Of a stretch of DNA of 64,000 nucleotides, positions 10,821 through 21,758 are shown in pieces. The stretch's first letter is position 1, and each line of letters opens with the position of its first letter. The notes beneath the pieces are model-generated. The model did no database searches and was not told where the DNA came from. It worked only from the letters and a program-made list of their open reading frames with translations. The stretch is from Arachis hypogaea. Taxonomy: Eukaryota; Streptophyta; Magnoliopsida; Fabales; Fabaceae. The position numbers and the translations under genes were made by a program. The stretch lies in assembly GCF_003086295.3 (NCBI RefSeq), contig NC_092054.1:32518393-32582392 (forward strand), read 5' to 3'.

Positions 10821-11953
10821 TTTTTCGAGTTTGAACAACTGACGGTTCATTTTGTTGCTTAGATTAGGAGAACTTTGCCTTTTGGGTCAGAGTCTTTTAT
10901 TTTCTTTTCAAAAATCTTTTAAAAAAAATTTCTTTATTAATCTTTAGAGTTTTCTGTTTGAGTTTAGATTCATATTTTAAGTTTGGTATCAATTGCATGT
11001 TTTTATTTTCCTTTAAATTTTCGAAATTTGTGTTCATTGTTCTTTTTTGATCTTCAAGTTGTTCTTGCTATTTTTCTTGTTTGATCTTTAGTTTTCTTTG
11101 CTTTATGTCTTTCCTTGTTTTTCTTGTGCATTTTCAAATTATCAGTATTCAAAAAAATTTATATATTAAATACTCTTTTAAAACACGTTAAATTTATAGC
11201 TCAGTTGGCTAGAGCGTTGTGCTTATGTTCTTGGTAATTGGGCATCTTCCTCTTAAAACTTTTTCAAAAATAATTTTTCTTTGATTAAATCTTGTGTCAA
11301 ACTTTTAAGTTTGGTGTTTTCTTGTTAGTTTTCTTTAACTTTCGAAAATTTGTTTTTAGTTTTCTAAAAATTTTAAGTTTGGTGTTCTTTTTATGTTCTT
11401 GAGTCTTTAAACTTTATTCTTGTTGTTCTTGTGAATCTTCAAGGTGTTCTTGAGTCTTTTTTGTGTTTTGATCTTAAATTTTTTATGTTTGGTGTTCCTT
11501 GGTGTTTCTCCTCCAAATTTTCAAAAATAAGGAGCATTAGATCTAAAAATTTTAAGTTTTGTGTCTTTTTATTGTTTTTCTCTTTCTTTATTAAATTAAA
11601 AAATATTTTCCCTCTTTATTCTAATTGATTTTCGAAATTTTCCTTTAAAAATTCAGATTTTTATTTTAAAACTTTCTATTTTATCTTGTCTTAGTTTTAA
11701 AAAAAAAAAATTTCAAAATTCAAATCTTTTTCGAAAATCATATTCAAAAATTTTAAAATCTTTTCAATTAATTAGTCAATTCAACATTCAAACTTCTTTT
11801 TATTTTCCTTTTCTTTTAATTTTCGAAATCTACATTTTATCTTCTAATTATTTTACTTTATTTTATTTCATTTTTTTGGTTAGTTTTAATTAAATAAAAT
11901 AAAAATAAAAATATATTTTACTTGCAAATTCACATCATCTCCCTTTCTCCATT
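10821..11953 (+). other. E3 T-rich untranslated leader
   Basis: About 1.1 kb, strongly T-rich, with repeated AAGTTTGGTGTTCTT and TTTTCGAAATTT type segments; no ORF of note. A leader of the same style is present in E6 (24701-26230). It contains the tRNA-like piece at 11195-11226. Confidence 0.7.
11195..11226 (+). other. tRNA-like 5' half (A-box, tRNA-Ile-like) inside the E3 leader
   Basis: TATAGCTCAGTTGGCTAGAG followed by CGTTGTGCTTATG resembles the D-arm and anticodon-stem start of a plant tRNA-Ile. TAGCTCAGTTGG (11197-11208) fits an RNA polymerase III A-box. No B-box (GGTTCGA) follows, so this is a fragment, not a functional tRNA gene. Confidence 0.5.
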
Positions 11954-12616
11954 ATGGATCTAAGTGGAAATGAACAGTCCAGAAGGACTCTGGGGTCATA
12001 TGCTAATCCCATTACTACTGCATATGGGAGTAGCGTCTGTATACCCTCCATTAAAGCAAGCAGTTTTGAGCTAAATCCTCAGCTCATTGTCATGGTGCAG
12101 CAAAATTACCAGTATTCCGGTCTTCCACAGGAAGAACCTACTGAGTTTCTGGCACAATTCTTGCAAATTGTTGACACAATACGTGACAAGGAGGTAGATC
12201 AGGATGTATACAGACTGTTACTGTTTCCGTTTGCTATAAAAGATCAAGCTAAAAGGTGGTTAAATAACCAACCTACAGCAAGCATAAGAACATGGAAACA
12301 ATTATCAGACAAATTCCTGAATCAATATTTTCCTCCAAAATGGATGACACAGCTAAGGCTGGACATCCAAGGCTTTAAACAAAAGGATGATGAATCCGTT
12401 TATAATGCCTGGGAGAGGTACAGAGGGATGCTAAGGAAATGTCCCTCTGAAATGTTTTCAGAGTGGGTGCAATTAGACATCTTCTACTATGGGCTTACAG
12501 AAAAAGCTCAGACATCTCTAGACCACTCAGCTGGTGGATCTATACACATGAGAAAGACCATTGAAGAGGCTCAAGAGCTCATTGATATAGTGCCAGAAAT
12601 CAGCATCTGTACATAA
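11954..12616 (+). pseudogene. E3 gag (Retrotrans_gag type), C-terminus frameshifted
   Basis: ATG 11954 opens 220 codons with the gypsy gag core: FELNPQLIVMVQQ, LFPFAIKDQAKRWL, KFLNQYFPPKW and ESVYNAWERYRGMLRKCP (residues about 35-160), then LDHSAGGSIHMRKT. The same blocks occur in the E6 gag. A one-base deletion near 12591 shifts the frame, and the ORF ends early at 12616; the natural continuation is in the frame of 12631-12819. Gag forms the virus-like particle. No CCHC knuckle is seen. A host role is not implied. Confidence 0.85.
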
Positions 12617-12630
12617 GTGATGAGTCCTCC

Positions 12631-15600
12631 ATGAAAGAAGAAGCTAAGGCAGTATCAACTAACTTTAGTCCTCAAGAACAAGTTGCTGAACTCAATCAGC
12701 AACTATCTTCTATAACAAGGCAGTTAGCAGAATTTAAGGAGATGCTACAAAAAACCAAAATTGCTAACAAGGATATAAAATCACAATTGAATCAGACAAA
12801 ACAGCAGTTATCAAAATAGATAACAGAGGAGTGCCAAGCAGTTCAATTAAGAAGCGGAAAAATATTAAATATCTCAACTCAAAGCAGCAGAAAGCCAAGA
12901 AAGGAACAGCTGACAGAGGATGAGCAACCTGCTACCCAAAATCCCTCTGATGACAGTAAGAGCCCAGAGAGGAATAAGTCCGGCATTCAAACGCCAGAAA
13001 AGCGTTGGAATCTGGCGTTAAACGCCAAATCCACGTCCAACCCTGGCATTCAAACGCCAGTGAGGGATCAGACACCTGCAAGTGATGATAATAACTCCCT
13101 CAAGAAGGCTTCTCAACCTGCCTCTGTAGGAAATAAGCCTGCAGCAACTAAGGTTCAAGAATATAAAGCCAAAATACCTTATCCTCAGAAACTCCGCCAA
13201 GCGAAACATGATAAATAATTTGCCCGCTTTGCAGACTACCTCAGGACTCTTGAAATAAAGATTCCGTTTGCAGAGGCACTTGAGCAAATACCCTCTTATG
13301 CTAAGTTCATGAAAGAGATCTTAAGTCATAAGAAGGATTGGAGAGAAACAGAAAAAGTTTTTCTCACTGAAGAATGCAGTGCAGTCATTCTAACAAGCTT
13401 ACCAGAAAAGCTTAAAGATCCCGGAAGCTTTATGATACCATGCACATTAGAGGGTGCTTGTACCAAGATAGCTCTATGTGATCTTGGGGCAAGTATCAAC
13501 CTAATCCCTGCATCCACTATCAGAAAGCTTGGCTTGACTGAAGAGGTCAAACAAACCCAGATCTGTCTTCAACTTGCTGATGGCTCCATTAAATACCCAT
13601 CAGGCATAATTGAGGACATGATTGTCAAGGTTGGGCCATTTGCCTTCCCTACTGACTTTGTAGTGCTGGAAATAGAGGAGCACAAGAGTGCAACTCTCAT
13701 TCTAGGAAGACCATTCCTAGCAACTGGACGAACCCTCATTGACGTCCAAAAAGGGGAGATAACCCTGAGAGTCAATGAGGATGAGTTTAAGTTGAATGTT
13801 GTCAAAGCTATGCAGCATCCAGACACATCAGAAGACTGCCTGAGCGTTGATATTATTGACTCCCTGGTAGAAGAGGTCAATATGACTGAGAGTCTCGAAT
13901 CAGAGCTAGAGGACATTTTTAAAGATGTTCAGCCTGATCTGGAGGAACCAGAGAAAATAAAAGAGCCTCTGAAAATTCCTCAGGAAGAGGAGAAACCTCC
14001 TAAACCCGAGCTCAAATCACTACCACCATCCCTGAAATACGTATTTCTGGGAGAAGGTGACACTTTTCCTGTAATCATAAGCTCTGCTTTAGGGCCACAG
14101 GAAGAGAAAGCACTAATTCAGGTGCTAAGGACACACAGGACAACTCTTGGGTGGTCCATAAGTGATCTTAAGGGCATTAGCCTAGCCAGATGCATGCATA
14201 AGATCCTATTAGAGGATGATGCTAAGCCAGTGGTTCAACCACAGAGGCGGTTAAATCCCGTCATAAAGGAGGTGGTGCAGAAAGAGGTCACTAAGTTACT
14301 AGAGGCTGTGATTATTTATCCTATTTCTGATAGCCCCTGGGTGAGCCCTGTCCATGTTGTCCCTAAGAAGGGAGGAATGACAGTGGTTCATAATGAAAAA
14401 AATGAACTGGTTCCTACAAGAACAGTTACAGGGTGGCGTATGTGTATTGACTACAGAAGGCTCAATACAGCCACCAGGAAGGATCATTTTCCTTAACCAT
14501 TCATAGACCAGATGCTAGAGAGACTAGCAGGTCATGAATATTACTGCTTTTTGGATGGCTATTCAGGTTACAACCAAATTACAGTAGATCCTCAGGACCA
14601 AGAGAAAATAGCATCCACATGTCCTTTTGGAGTGTTTTCCTACAGAAGGATGCCTTTTGGCCTGTGTAATGCACCTACAACCTTTCAGAGGTGCATGCTC
14701 TCTATCTTCTCTGATATGGTAGAGAAGTTTCTGGAAGTCTTTATGGATGACTTTTCAGTATTTGGAGACTCATTCAGCTCCTGCCTTAACCATTTAGCAC
14801 TTGTTCTGAAAAGATGCCAAGAGACCAACCTAGTTTTAAACTGGGAAAAATGTCACTTTATGGTGACCGAAGGGATTGTCCTTGGGCATAAAATTTCAAA
14901 CAAGGGAATAGAGGTGGATCAAGCTAAAGTTAAAGTAATTGAAAAATTACCACCACCTGCCAATGTTAAGGCAATCAGAAGCTTTCTAGGGCATGCAGGA
15001 TTCTATAGGAGGTTTATAAAAGATTTTTTAAAAATTGCAAAACCTCTGAGCAATCTGCTAGCTGCTGACATGCCATTTGTGTTTGACACAGAGTGTCTGC
15101 AGGCGTTTGAGACCCTGAAAGCTAAGCTGGTCACAGCACCAGTAATTTCTGCAACAGACTGGACATTACCATTCGAACTAATGTGTGATGCCAGTGACCA
15201 TGCCATTGGTGCAGTATTGGGACAGAGGCATAACAAGCTTCTGCATGTCATTTATTATGCTAGCAGTGTTTTAAATGATGCCCAGAAAAATTACACAACC
15301 ACAGAAAAAGAATTGCTTGCAGTGGTTTATGCCATTGACAAGTTTAGATCATACTTAGTAGGATCAAAAGTGATTGTGTACACTGACCATGCTGCTCTAA
15401 AATATCTCCTCACGAAGCAGGATTCAAAACCCAGACTCATAAGATGGTGTTGCTTCTGCAAGAGTTTGATATAGAAATAAGAAACAGAAAAGGGACAGAG
15501 AATCAAGTAGCTGATCACCTATCCCAGATAGAACCAGTAGCAGGAGCATCCCTCCCTCCTACTGAGATCTCTGAAACCTTTCCGGATGAGCAATTGTTTG

Positions 15601-15704
15601 CTATTCAGGAAGCTCCGTGGCTTGCAGACATTGCAAACTATAAGACTCAAGGTTCTCCTTCTATAACCATGGAGAGGAAGCATGAAAAACTTCTCTCAAT
15701 ATAG
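12631..15704 (+). pseudogene. E3 pol remnant: protease, reverse transcriptase, RNase H (no integrase)
   Basis: One frame continues from the gag C-terminus, with stops at 12817-12819 (TAG), 13216-13218 (TAA) and 14494-14496 (TAA). Protease: LCDLGASINLIP near 13474-13509. Reverse transcriptase: from SPWVSPVHVVPKKGG (about 14332) to the catalytic FMDDF (about 14740-14755), with [10 protein letters not shown] after it. RNase [17 protein letters not shown] (about 15175-15225), [15 protein letters not shown] and [14 protein letters not shown] one-base loss in a G run near 15446 shifts the frame; the RNase H tail continues in 15444-15704. Just after LADIANYK the sequence departs from the sister element E5, so the zinc-binding, catalytic and C-terminal integrase parts are deleted. 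The gag-protease linker contains in-frame palindromes (12980-13065). Confidence 0.88.
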
Positions 15705-15861
15705 AGTCAAACAAAACCCCCACATTCAAACTCTAAGTTTGGTGTTGGGAGGCCACAACCAAACTCTAAGTTTGGTGTTGAGAGGCCTCATCCCTGCTCT
15801 GATTATCTGTGAGGCTCCATGAGAGCTCACTGTCAAGCTATTGACATTAAAGAAGCGCTTG

Positions 15862-15877
15862 TTGGGAGGCAACCCAA
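15862..15877 (+). promoter_or_regulatory. Stem-loop TTGGG-AGGCAA-CCCAA in E3
   Basis: A perfect 5 bp stem with loop AGGCAA, preceded by AAGAAGCGCTTG. Counterparts are in E5 (32721-32736) and E1 (1137-1154). Confidence 0.6.
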
Positions 15878-16028
15878 TGTTATTTAATTATATCTATTTA
15901 TTTTCCATGACTATTTTATATTTTTTTTAGGTTGATGATCATGTGAAGTCACAAAAACAATTGAAAAATAAAAAATAGAATGAAAAATAGCATCAAAAAA
16001 ATAGCTCACCCTGGAGGATAAGCTTACT

Positions 16029-16136
16029 GGCGTTAAACGCCAGAAACAAGCACAGGATTGGCGTTTAATGCCAGAACAGAGCATCAAGTTGGCGTTTAAC
16101 GCCAGAAACAAGGAGCAGTCTGGCGTTAAACGCTAG
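16029..16136. repeat. E3 internal palindrome cluster TGGCGTTAAACGCCAG
   Basis: Four copies (TGGCGTTAAACGCCAGAAACA, TGGCGTTTAATGCCAG, TGGCGTTTAACGCCAG, TGGCGTTAAACGCTAG) spaced about 27-30 bp, downstream of the stem-loop. Confidence 0.9.
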
Positions 16137-17697
16137 GATTGCACTCTAAGGGTGGTTACATGCCTAAATGGAACAGGGATGCTAAGTCCTTGACCCCTCA
16201 GGATCTGTGGATCCCACAGGATCTCCACCTACCCCACTCTCTTTTCCATACTCTCTTCACCACTCACATTCATCCATCATAAACCCATCATACACACTAT
16301 CACCCTCCCTTGGCCGAACCCACCACACATCTCCATCTCCTCCTTTCTTTCTTCTTTTGCTCGAGGATGAGCAAACATTTTAAGTTTGGTGTGGAAAAAG
16401 CCCCGCTTTTTAATTTTCCATAACCATATGGCACCTTCCATGAGATTAGAGAAGATCAAAGAGCTATGAGGGAGGAGCAACAAAGGCAAGGAAGAGACAT
16501 AGAGGAGCTCAAGAGCACCATTGGGCCTTCAAGAAGAGGAAGACGCCATCCTCACTAAGGTGGACCCGTTCCTTAATCTCCTTGTTCTTATTTTCCTGTT
16601 TTTCGTTTACTATGCTTTATGTTTATGTTTGTGTCTTATTACATGATCATTAGTATTTAAGTGTCTATGTCTTAAAGCTATGAATGTCCTATGAGTCCAT
16701 CACCTTTCTTAAATGAAAAATGCTTTAATTACAAAAGAACAAGAAGTACATGAATTTCGAATTTATCCTTGAAATTAGTTTAATTATTCTGATGTGGTGA
16801 CAATACTTTTTGTTTTCTGAATGAATACTTGAACAGTGCATATGTCTTTTGATATTGTTGTTTATGAATGTTAAATATGTTGGCTCTTGAAAGAATAATG
16901 AAAAGGAGAAATGTTATTGATAATCTGAAAAATCATAAAATTGATTCTTGAAGCAAGAAAAGCAGTGAACACAAAAGCTTGCAAAAAAAAAGAAAAAAAA
17001 AAGAAAAAGAAAAAGAAAAAGCAAGCAGAAAAAGCCAAAAGCTCTTTAAACCAAAAGGCAAGAGCAAAAAGCCAGTAACCCTTAAAACCAAAAGGCAAGG
17101 ATAATAAAAAGGATCCAAGGCTTTGAGCATCAATGGATAGGAGGGCCTAAAGGAATAAAATCCTGGCCTAAGCGGCTAAACCAAGCTATCCCTAACCATG
17201 TGCTTGTGGCGTGAAGGTGTCAAGTGAAAACTTGAGACTGAGCGGTTAAAGTCGAGGTCCAAAGCAAAAATAAGAGTGTGCTTAAGAACCCTGGACACCT
17301 CTAATTGGGGACTCTAGCAAAGTTGAGTCACAATCTAAAAAGGTTCACCCAATTATGTGTCTATGGCATTTATGTATCCGGTGGTAATACTGGAAAACAA
17401 AGTGCTTAGGGCCACGGCCAAGACTCATAAAGTAGCTGTATTCAAGAATCAACATACTGAACTAGGAGAATCAATAACACTATCTGAATTCTGAGTTCCT
17501 ATAGATGCCAATCATTCTGAACCTCAAAGGATAAAGTGAGATGCCAAAACTGTTTAGAGGCAAAAAGCTACTAGTCCCGCTCATCTAATTGGAGCTAAGT
17601 TTCATTGACATTTTGGAATTTATAGTATAATCTCTTCTTTTTATCCTATTTGATTTTCAGTTGCTTAGGGACAAGCAACAATTTAAGTTTGGTGTTG

Positions 17698-19242
17698 TGA
17701 TGAGCGGATAATTTATACGCTTTTTGGCATTGTTTTTACATAGTTTTTAGTATGTTTTAGTTAAATTTTAGTATATTTTTATTAGTTTTTATTCAAAATT
17801 CACATTTCTGGACTTTACTATGAGTTTGTGTGTTTTTCTGTGATTTCAGGTATTTTCTGGCTGAAATTGAGGGACCTGAGCAAAAATCTTATTCAAAGGC
17901 TGAAAAAGGACTGCAGATAATGTTGGATTCTGACCTCCCTACACTCGAAATAGATTTTCTGGAGCTACAGAAGTCCAAATGGCGTGCTCTCAATTGCGTT
18001 GGAAAGTAGACATCCAGGGCTTTCCAGAAATATATAATAGTCCATACTTTGCCCGAGTTTAGATGATGCAAACTGGCGTTTAACGCCATCTTTCTGCCCT
18101 ATTCTGGCGTTAAACGCCAGAAACAAATTGCAAAGTAGAGTTAAATGCCAGAAACATGTTACAAACTGGCGTTTGACTCCAGAAACAGCCTAGGAACGTG
18201 TAAAGCTCAAGTCTCAGCCCCAGCACACACCAAGTGGGCCCCGGAAGTAGATTTCTGCACTATCTATCGTAGTTTACTCATTTTCTATAAACCTAGGTTA
18301 CTAGTTTAGTATTTAAACAACTTTTAGAGATTTATTTTCGCACCTCATGACATTTTTTAGATCTGAACTTTGTATCTTTGACGGCATGAGTCTCTAAACT
18401 CCATTGTTGGGGGTGAGAAGCTCTGCTGTGTCTCGATGAATTAATGCAATTATTTCTGTTTTCTATTCAAACACGCTTGTTTCTATCTAAGATATTCATT
18501 CGCACTTCAATATGATGAATGTGCTGATCCGTGACAATCATCATCATTCTCAACCTATGAACGCGTTCCTGACAACCACTTCCGTTCTACCTTAGATTGA
18601 ATGAGTATCTCTTGGATTCCTTAATCGGAGTCTTCGTGGTATAAGCTAGAATCCATTGGCAGCATCCTTGAGAATCCGGAAAGTCTAAACCTTGTCTGTG
18701 GTATTCTGAGTAGGATTTAGGGATTGGATGACTGTGACGAGCTTCAAACTCACAAGGGTTGGGCGTAGTGACAGACGCAAAAGGATCAATGGATCCTATT
18801 CCAACAGGAGTGAGAACCGACAGATGATTAGCCGTGCGGTGACAGCGCACTTGGACCATTTTCACTGACAGGACGGATGGTAGCCATTGACAACGGTGAT
18901 CCACCAACATACTGCTTGCCATAGGAGAAAACTTGCGTGCGTGAAGAAGATGACAGTAGGAAAGCAGAGATTCAGAAGACAAAGCATCTCCAAAACTCCA
19001 ACATATTCTCCATTACTGCATAACAAGTATTTATTTCATGCTCTTTTATTCTTTGCAATTCAAACTGATAATTATAATTGATATCCTGACTAAGAGTTAC
19101 AAGATAACCATAGATTGCTTCAAACCAACAATCTCCGTGGGATTCGACCCTTACTCACGTAAGGTATTACTTGGACGACCCAGTGCACTTGCTGGTTAGT
19201 GGTACGAGTTGTGAAAAGTGTGATTTACAATTTCGTGCACCA
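17698..19242 (+). repeat. E3 3' LTR
   Basis: The same length and ends as 9252-10796, followed directly by the TSD AAGGC. Differences from the 5' LTR are mainly transitions. Confidence 0.93.
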
Positions 19243-21195
19243 AAGGCCTATGTTAGTTACACTAATGTGGGCAAAAATCTCACTCAGCAGCTTGACCATG
19301 CCCTCTTCAAACAAGAATAACTTGAGCCACATAGCTCCAAATGAGGTGATTACAGTGGCATTAGAAAGTAGGATTCCAGAGCTTTCCAAGCACGTATGGA
19401 ACTACATGGTGGACACTAAATTTGAGGGAGAAAACCTGCCCCGAAAGTGCAAAGATGAACATGGTATCAACCTGTAGTAAGGCCAGCTGACCTCTTCACC
19501 TTCCAAGAAGTGTAACTCGAGTTGTAGAGCTCCAAATGATGCACTTCCAAAGGCTTTGGAAAGTAGACATCCAGGGCTTTCCAACAATATATAATAGTAT
19601 AGGGTGGACATTAAGTTTGAGCTCCAGAGCTTGGCAATATTAATCCCCTGAACGCTAACGTTATTGGCACTCACTTTTGCCAACAATGCCAGCGACTATG
19701 CCAGCGACCCTGTCCCCTTCAAAGGAGCATAACTTGAGTTACAGAGGTCCAATTGAGGTGATCCTAGTTACGTTAGAAAGATGACATTCAGATCCTTCCA
19801 ACAATATATAATAGTCTATAGTGGGCATGAAATTGGAGTACAAACAAGAGGCATCTTTTAAGCCCAAAAACACCAACTGGGTAGCAAGTGTGACGTTAGC
19901 CACACTAACTTCAGCACTAACGCCACACTTGTAGCGTTAGTGTGGCTAACGGTAGCACTAACGATTAGCACCTAGACCTCAGCTTGATTCACTTCTCTCT
20001 CAAGTCCACTTCAAAGCTCAAGCAAGCAAGCCCACAATTGTCAACCAATCAAGGTCACAAGAAGCATCTAGAATAGGAATTTTCATTTCATTGTAATTTG
20101 CTTTTAATTTCATTTCATTTTGTAATTTAGGAGAGCCTATATAAATGCCTTAGTTTTAACATTCAAGCATCCAAAAATTGAAGGAAGGGGGAGAGGGTGA
20201 AGACCAATTCGAACCTCTGTGAATTGGCACACTCCAAGGGGAGTGGGTCTTCGGACCCCTCCCCTCCTACACTCTTCTTCCTTTTCTCTTCTTTTTCTTT
20301 TCTTAGTCGTAGTTTAATTCCAATTTGTACTTTTCATTTATGAATTTTGAAGTTTCAATTTTAGTTTTAATCTTCGTCTTTACTTTTCTGCACTTTCTTT
20401 CTTTTCTATTTTGGTAGAGCAATGATCAACTAACTCTTTTCATTGGGTTAGAGAGCTCTATTGTGATTCAATGGATCAATTGTAGTTCTTATTCTTCTTT
20501 TTCTTCTTTCTTTTCTCTTGATTTTACTAGAGAGCTTTCGATCTTCATCCAATTGGGTAATTGTCTCGGAAGAGAAATTGCTCATACTTGTATTTTCTCT
20601 GAACCTTGGAAGAGGAATGAGGAAATCATGCTAGAAATGCTCTCTCACGTTGGATTAGGTTGGGGTTGGATGGATATTGTGACATTTAATCCTACCAATA
20701 CTTTGATCTATGAATGTGTGTGGTATAATCAGTGACCAAACTTCATCTCTTCCCATGAGCAATTAAATCAAGGAATTGGAAAATTGTTCAAGCTTAGAGA
20801 GATTGGATTGCCAAAGAATTGGGATCCAATCACTTAAGATTGCCAAGGAGATCAATGAATGCATTGATTGAGGAAGAGATGAGAATGAACTTGATCCGGA
20901 GGATTGCAATATCTCTTTATCCCAATGTTCATTTTATTTTTAGTTCTTACATTTACTTTTCTTGCCATTTTACTTTTCTGCACTTTATTGCTCTCTTTAC
21001 TTTTATGCCATTTACATTTCCTTGTCACTTATCACTCCAATATGATTCGTCTAACTAGGATAATCAATTAACCATTGATTGCTTAATCCGTTAATCCCTG
21101 TGGATTCGACCTCACTCTATTGTGAGTTTTTACTTGACGACAATTCGGTATACTTGCCGAGGGAAATTTGTTGAGAGACAAGTTTCCGAGCATCA

Positions 21196-21758
21196 TTCCT
21201 TAAAATAATATTTGAATTTAAATTCGAATTAATTAACAAGTCTTCAGCTGATGGGTGGGGACCACTTGTTTTGTCCATTCTACAGCTTCTAATCTGTATT
21301 TTCTGGGCTGGAAACTGGGTCAAAACAGCCCAGAAATCGCCCCCAGTGTTTTTCTGCGTTTTCTGCACGTGGCGAATGTCAATTGTACGCGTCAGTCACG
21401 TGTACGCATCGCTGGTCTTCTTCGCAAGTCACGCGGACGCGTCGGTCACACGGACGCGTTGCTGAGCAAATCTTCAATTCACGTGTACGCGTTAGTCACG
21501 CTCACGCATCGCCATGGATACTTCCAAATCACGCGCACGCGTCAGGCACGCGTGCGCGTCGCTCCTCGCAGCCATCTCCTTTGATTCTTGTGCTGCAAAA
21601 ACTCCATCAAATCTAGCCGAATGCTACCTAAAATAAACAGTATTGCACAAAACTCAAAATAGCATCCATAGTGGCTAAAATATAATTAATTCTTGATTAA
21701 ACTCAACAAATTAGATGCAAATTCACTAGGAAAAGATAGGAAAGATGCTCACGCATCA
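21196..21758 (-). repeat. E4: LTR fragment, minus strand
   Basis: On the minus strand it starts TGATGCGTGAGCATC at 21758. It carries a cluster of ACGCGTACGCGT-type palindromes (21384-21562), 195-375 bp from the LTR start. The text around the cluster (GTTTTTCTGCGTTTTCTGCACGTGGC) resembles the equivalent part of the E1 LTR. It is cut at 21196 by insertion of E2; the rest is outside the window. Confidence 0.65.
21384..21562. repeat. E4 LTR palindrome cluster (CACGCGNACGCGTC type)
   Basis: Four pairs of near-palindromes such as CACGCGGACGCGTC, CACGTGTACGCG and CACGCGTGCGCGTCGC, paired with GTCAGTCA or GTCGGTCA spacers as in E1. Confidence 0.8.

Larger units (their letters stand above)
15705..17697 (+). 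other. E3 3' internal non-coding region with small ORF remnant
   Basis: No intact gene. In order: two tandem CTAAGTTTGGTGTTG units (15733-15790), a stem-loop (15862-15877), a palindrome cluster (16029-16136), GCTCGAGGATGAGCAAAC (16358-16375), a short frame at about 16431-16556 whose peptide includes REEQQRQGRDIEELKS (remnant of a charged ORF), an A/G-rich tract (16984-17025) and, before the 3' LTR, AGGGACAAGCAAC plus TTTAAGTTTGGTGTTG. The part after 16590 matches 29558-30600 of E5 in inverted orientation. Confidence 0.7.
9252..19242 (+). mobile_element. E3: Ty3/gypsy (Athila-like) LTR retrotransposon, integrase lost
   Basis: Two 1545 bp LTRs (9252-10796 and 17698-19242) and a perfect 5 bp TSD AAGGC (9247-9251 and 19243-19247). 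Internal order: tRNA-Asp primer site, T-rich leader, gag, protease, reverse transcriptase, RNase H, then non-coding DNA. The protease motif LCDLGAS, the FMDDFSVFG reverse transcriptase motif and the tRNA-Asp primer point to the Athila/Tat side of Ty3/gypsy; that is family knowledge, not a search. By eye the LTRs differ at roughly 25-30 of 1545 positions, so the insertion is fairly recent. Confidence 0.93.
4398..21195 (+). mobile_element. E2: non-autonomous Ty3/gypsy-type LTR element, doubly interrupted
   Basis: The 5' LTR remnant (4398-5767) matches 19827-21195 almost base for base, and both end CATCA. A degenerate tRNA-Asp primer site follows the 5' LTR. The only coding trace is a broken gag-like ORF. 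The 3' LTR starts TGATGCCAGG at 8704, is interrupted by E3 at 9252-19242 and ends at 21195. E1 removed the start of the 5' LTR from view. The right end abuts a piece of the E4 LTR, so E2 inserted into E4; TTCCT (21196-21200) would be one TSD copy. Confidence 0.88.
8704..21195 (+). repeat. E2 3' LTR, split by E3
   Basis: Left part 8704-9251 and right part 19248-21195 (AAGGC at 19243-19247 is the duplicated target), about 2.5 kb without E3. It starts TGATGCCAGG and ends GAGCATCA. The right part contains three diverged copies of a module around GAGCTCCAAATG...GGAAAGTAGACATCC...CTTTCCA (near 19310, 19503, 19725). Confidence 0.85.

Noticed and set aside
11195..11226. Functional tRNA gene
   Set aside because: Only the 5' half is present; no T-arm, B-box or acceptor closing.
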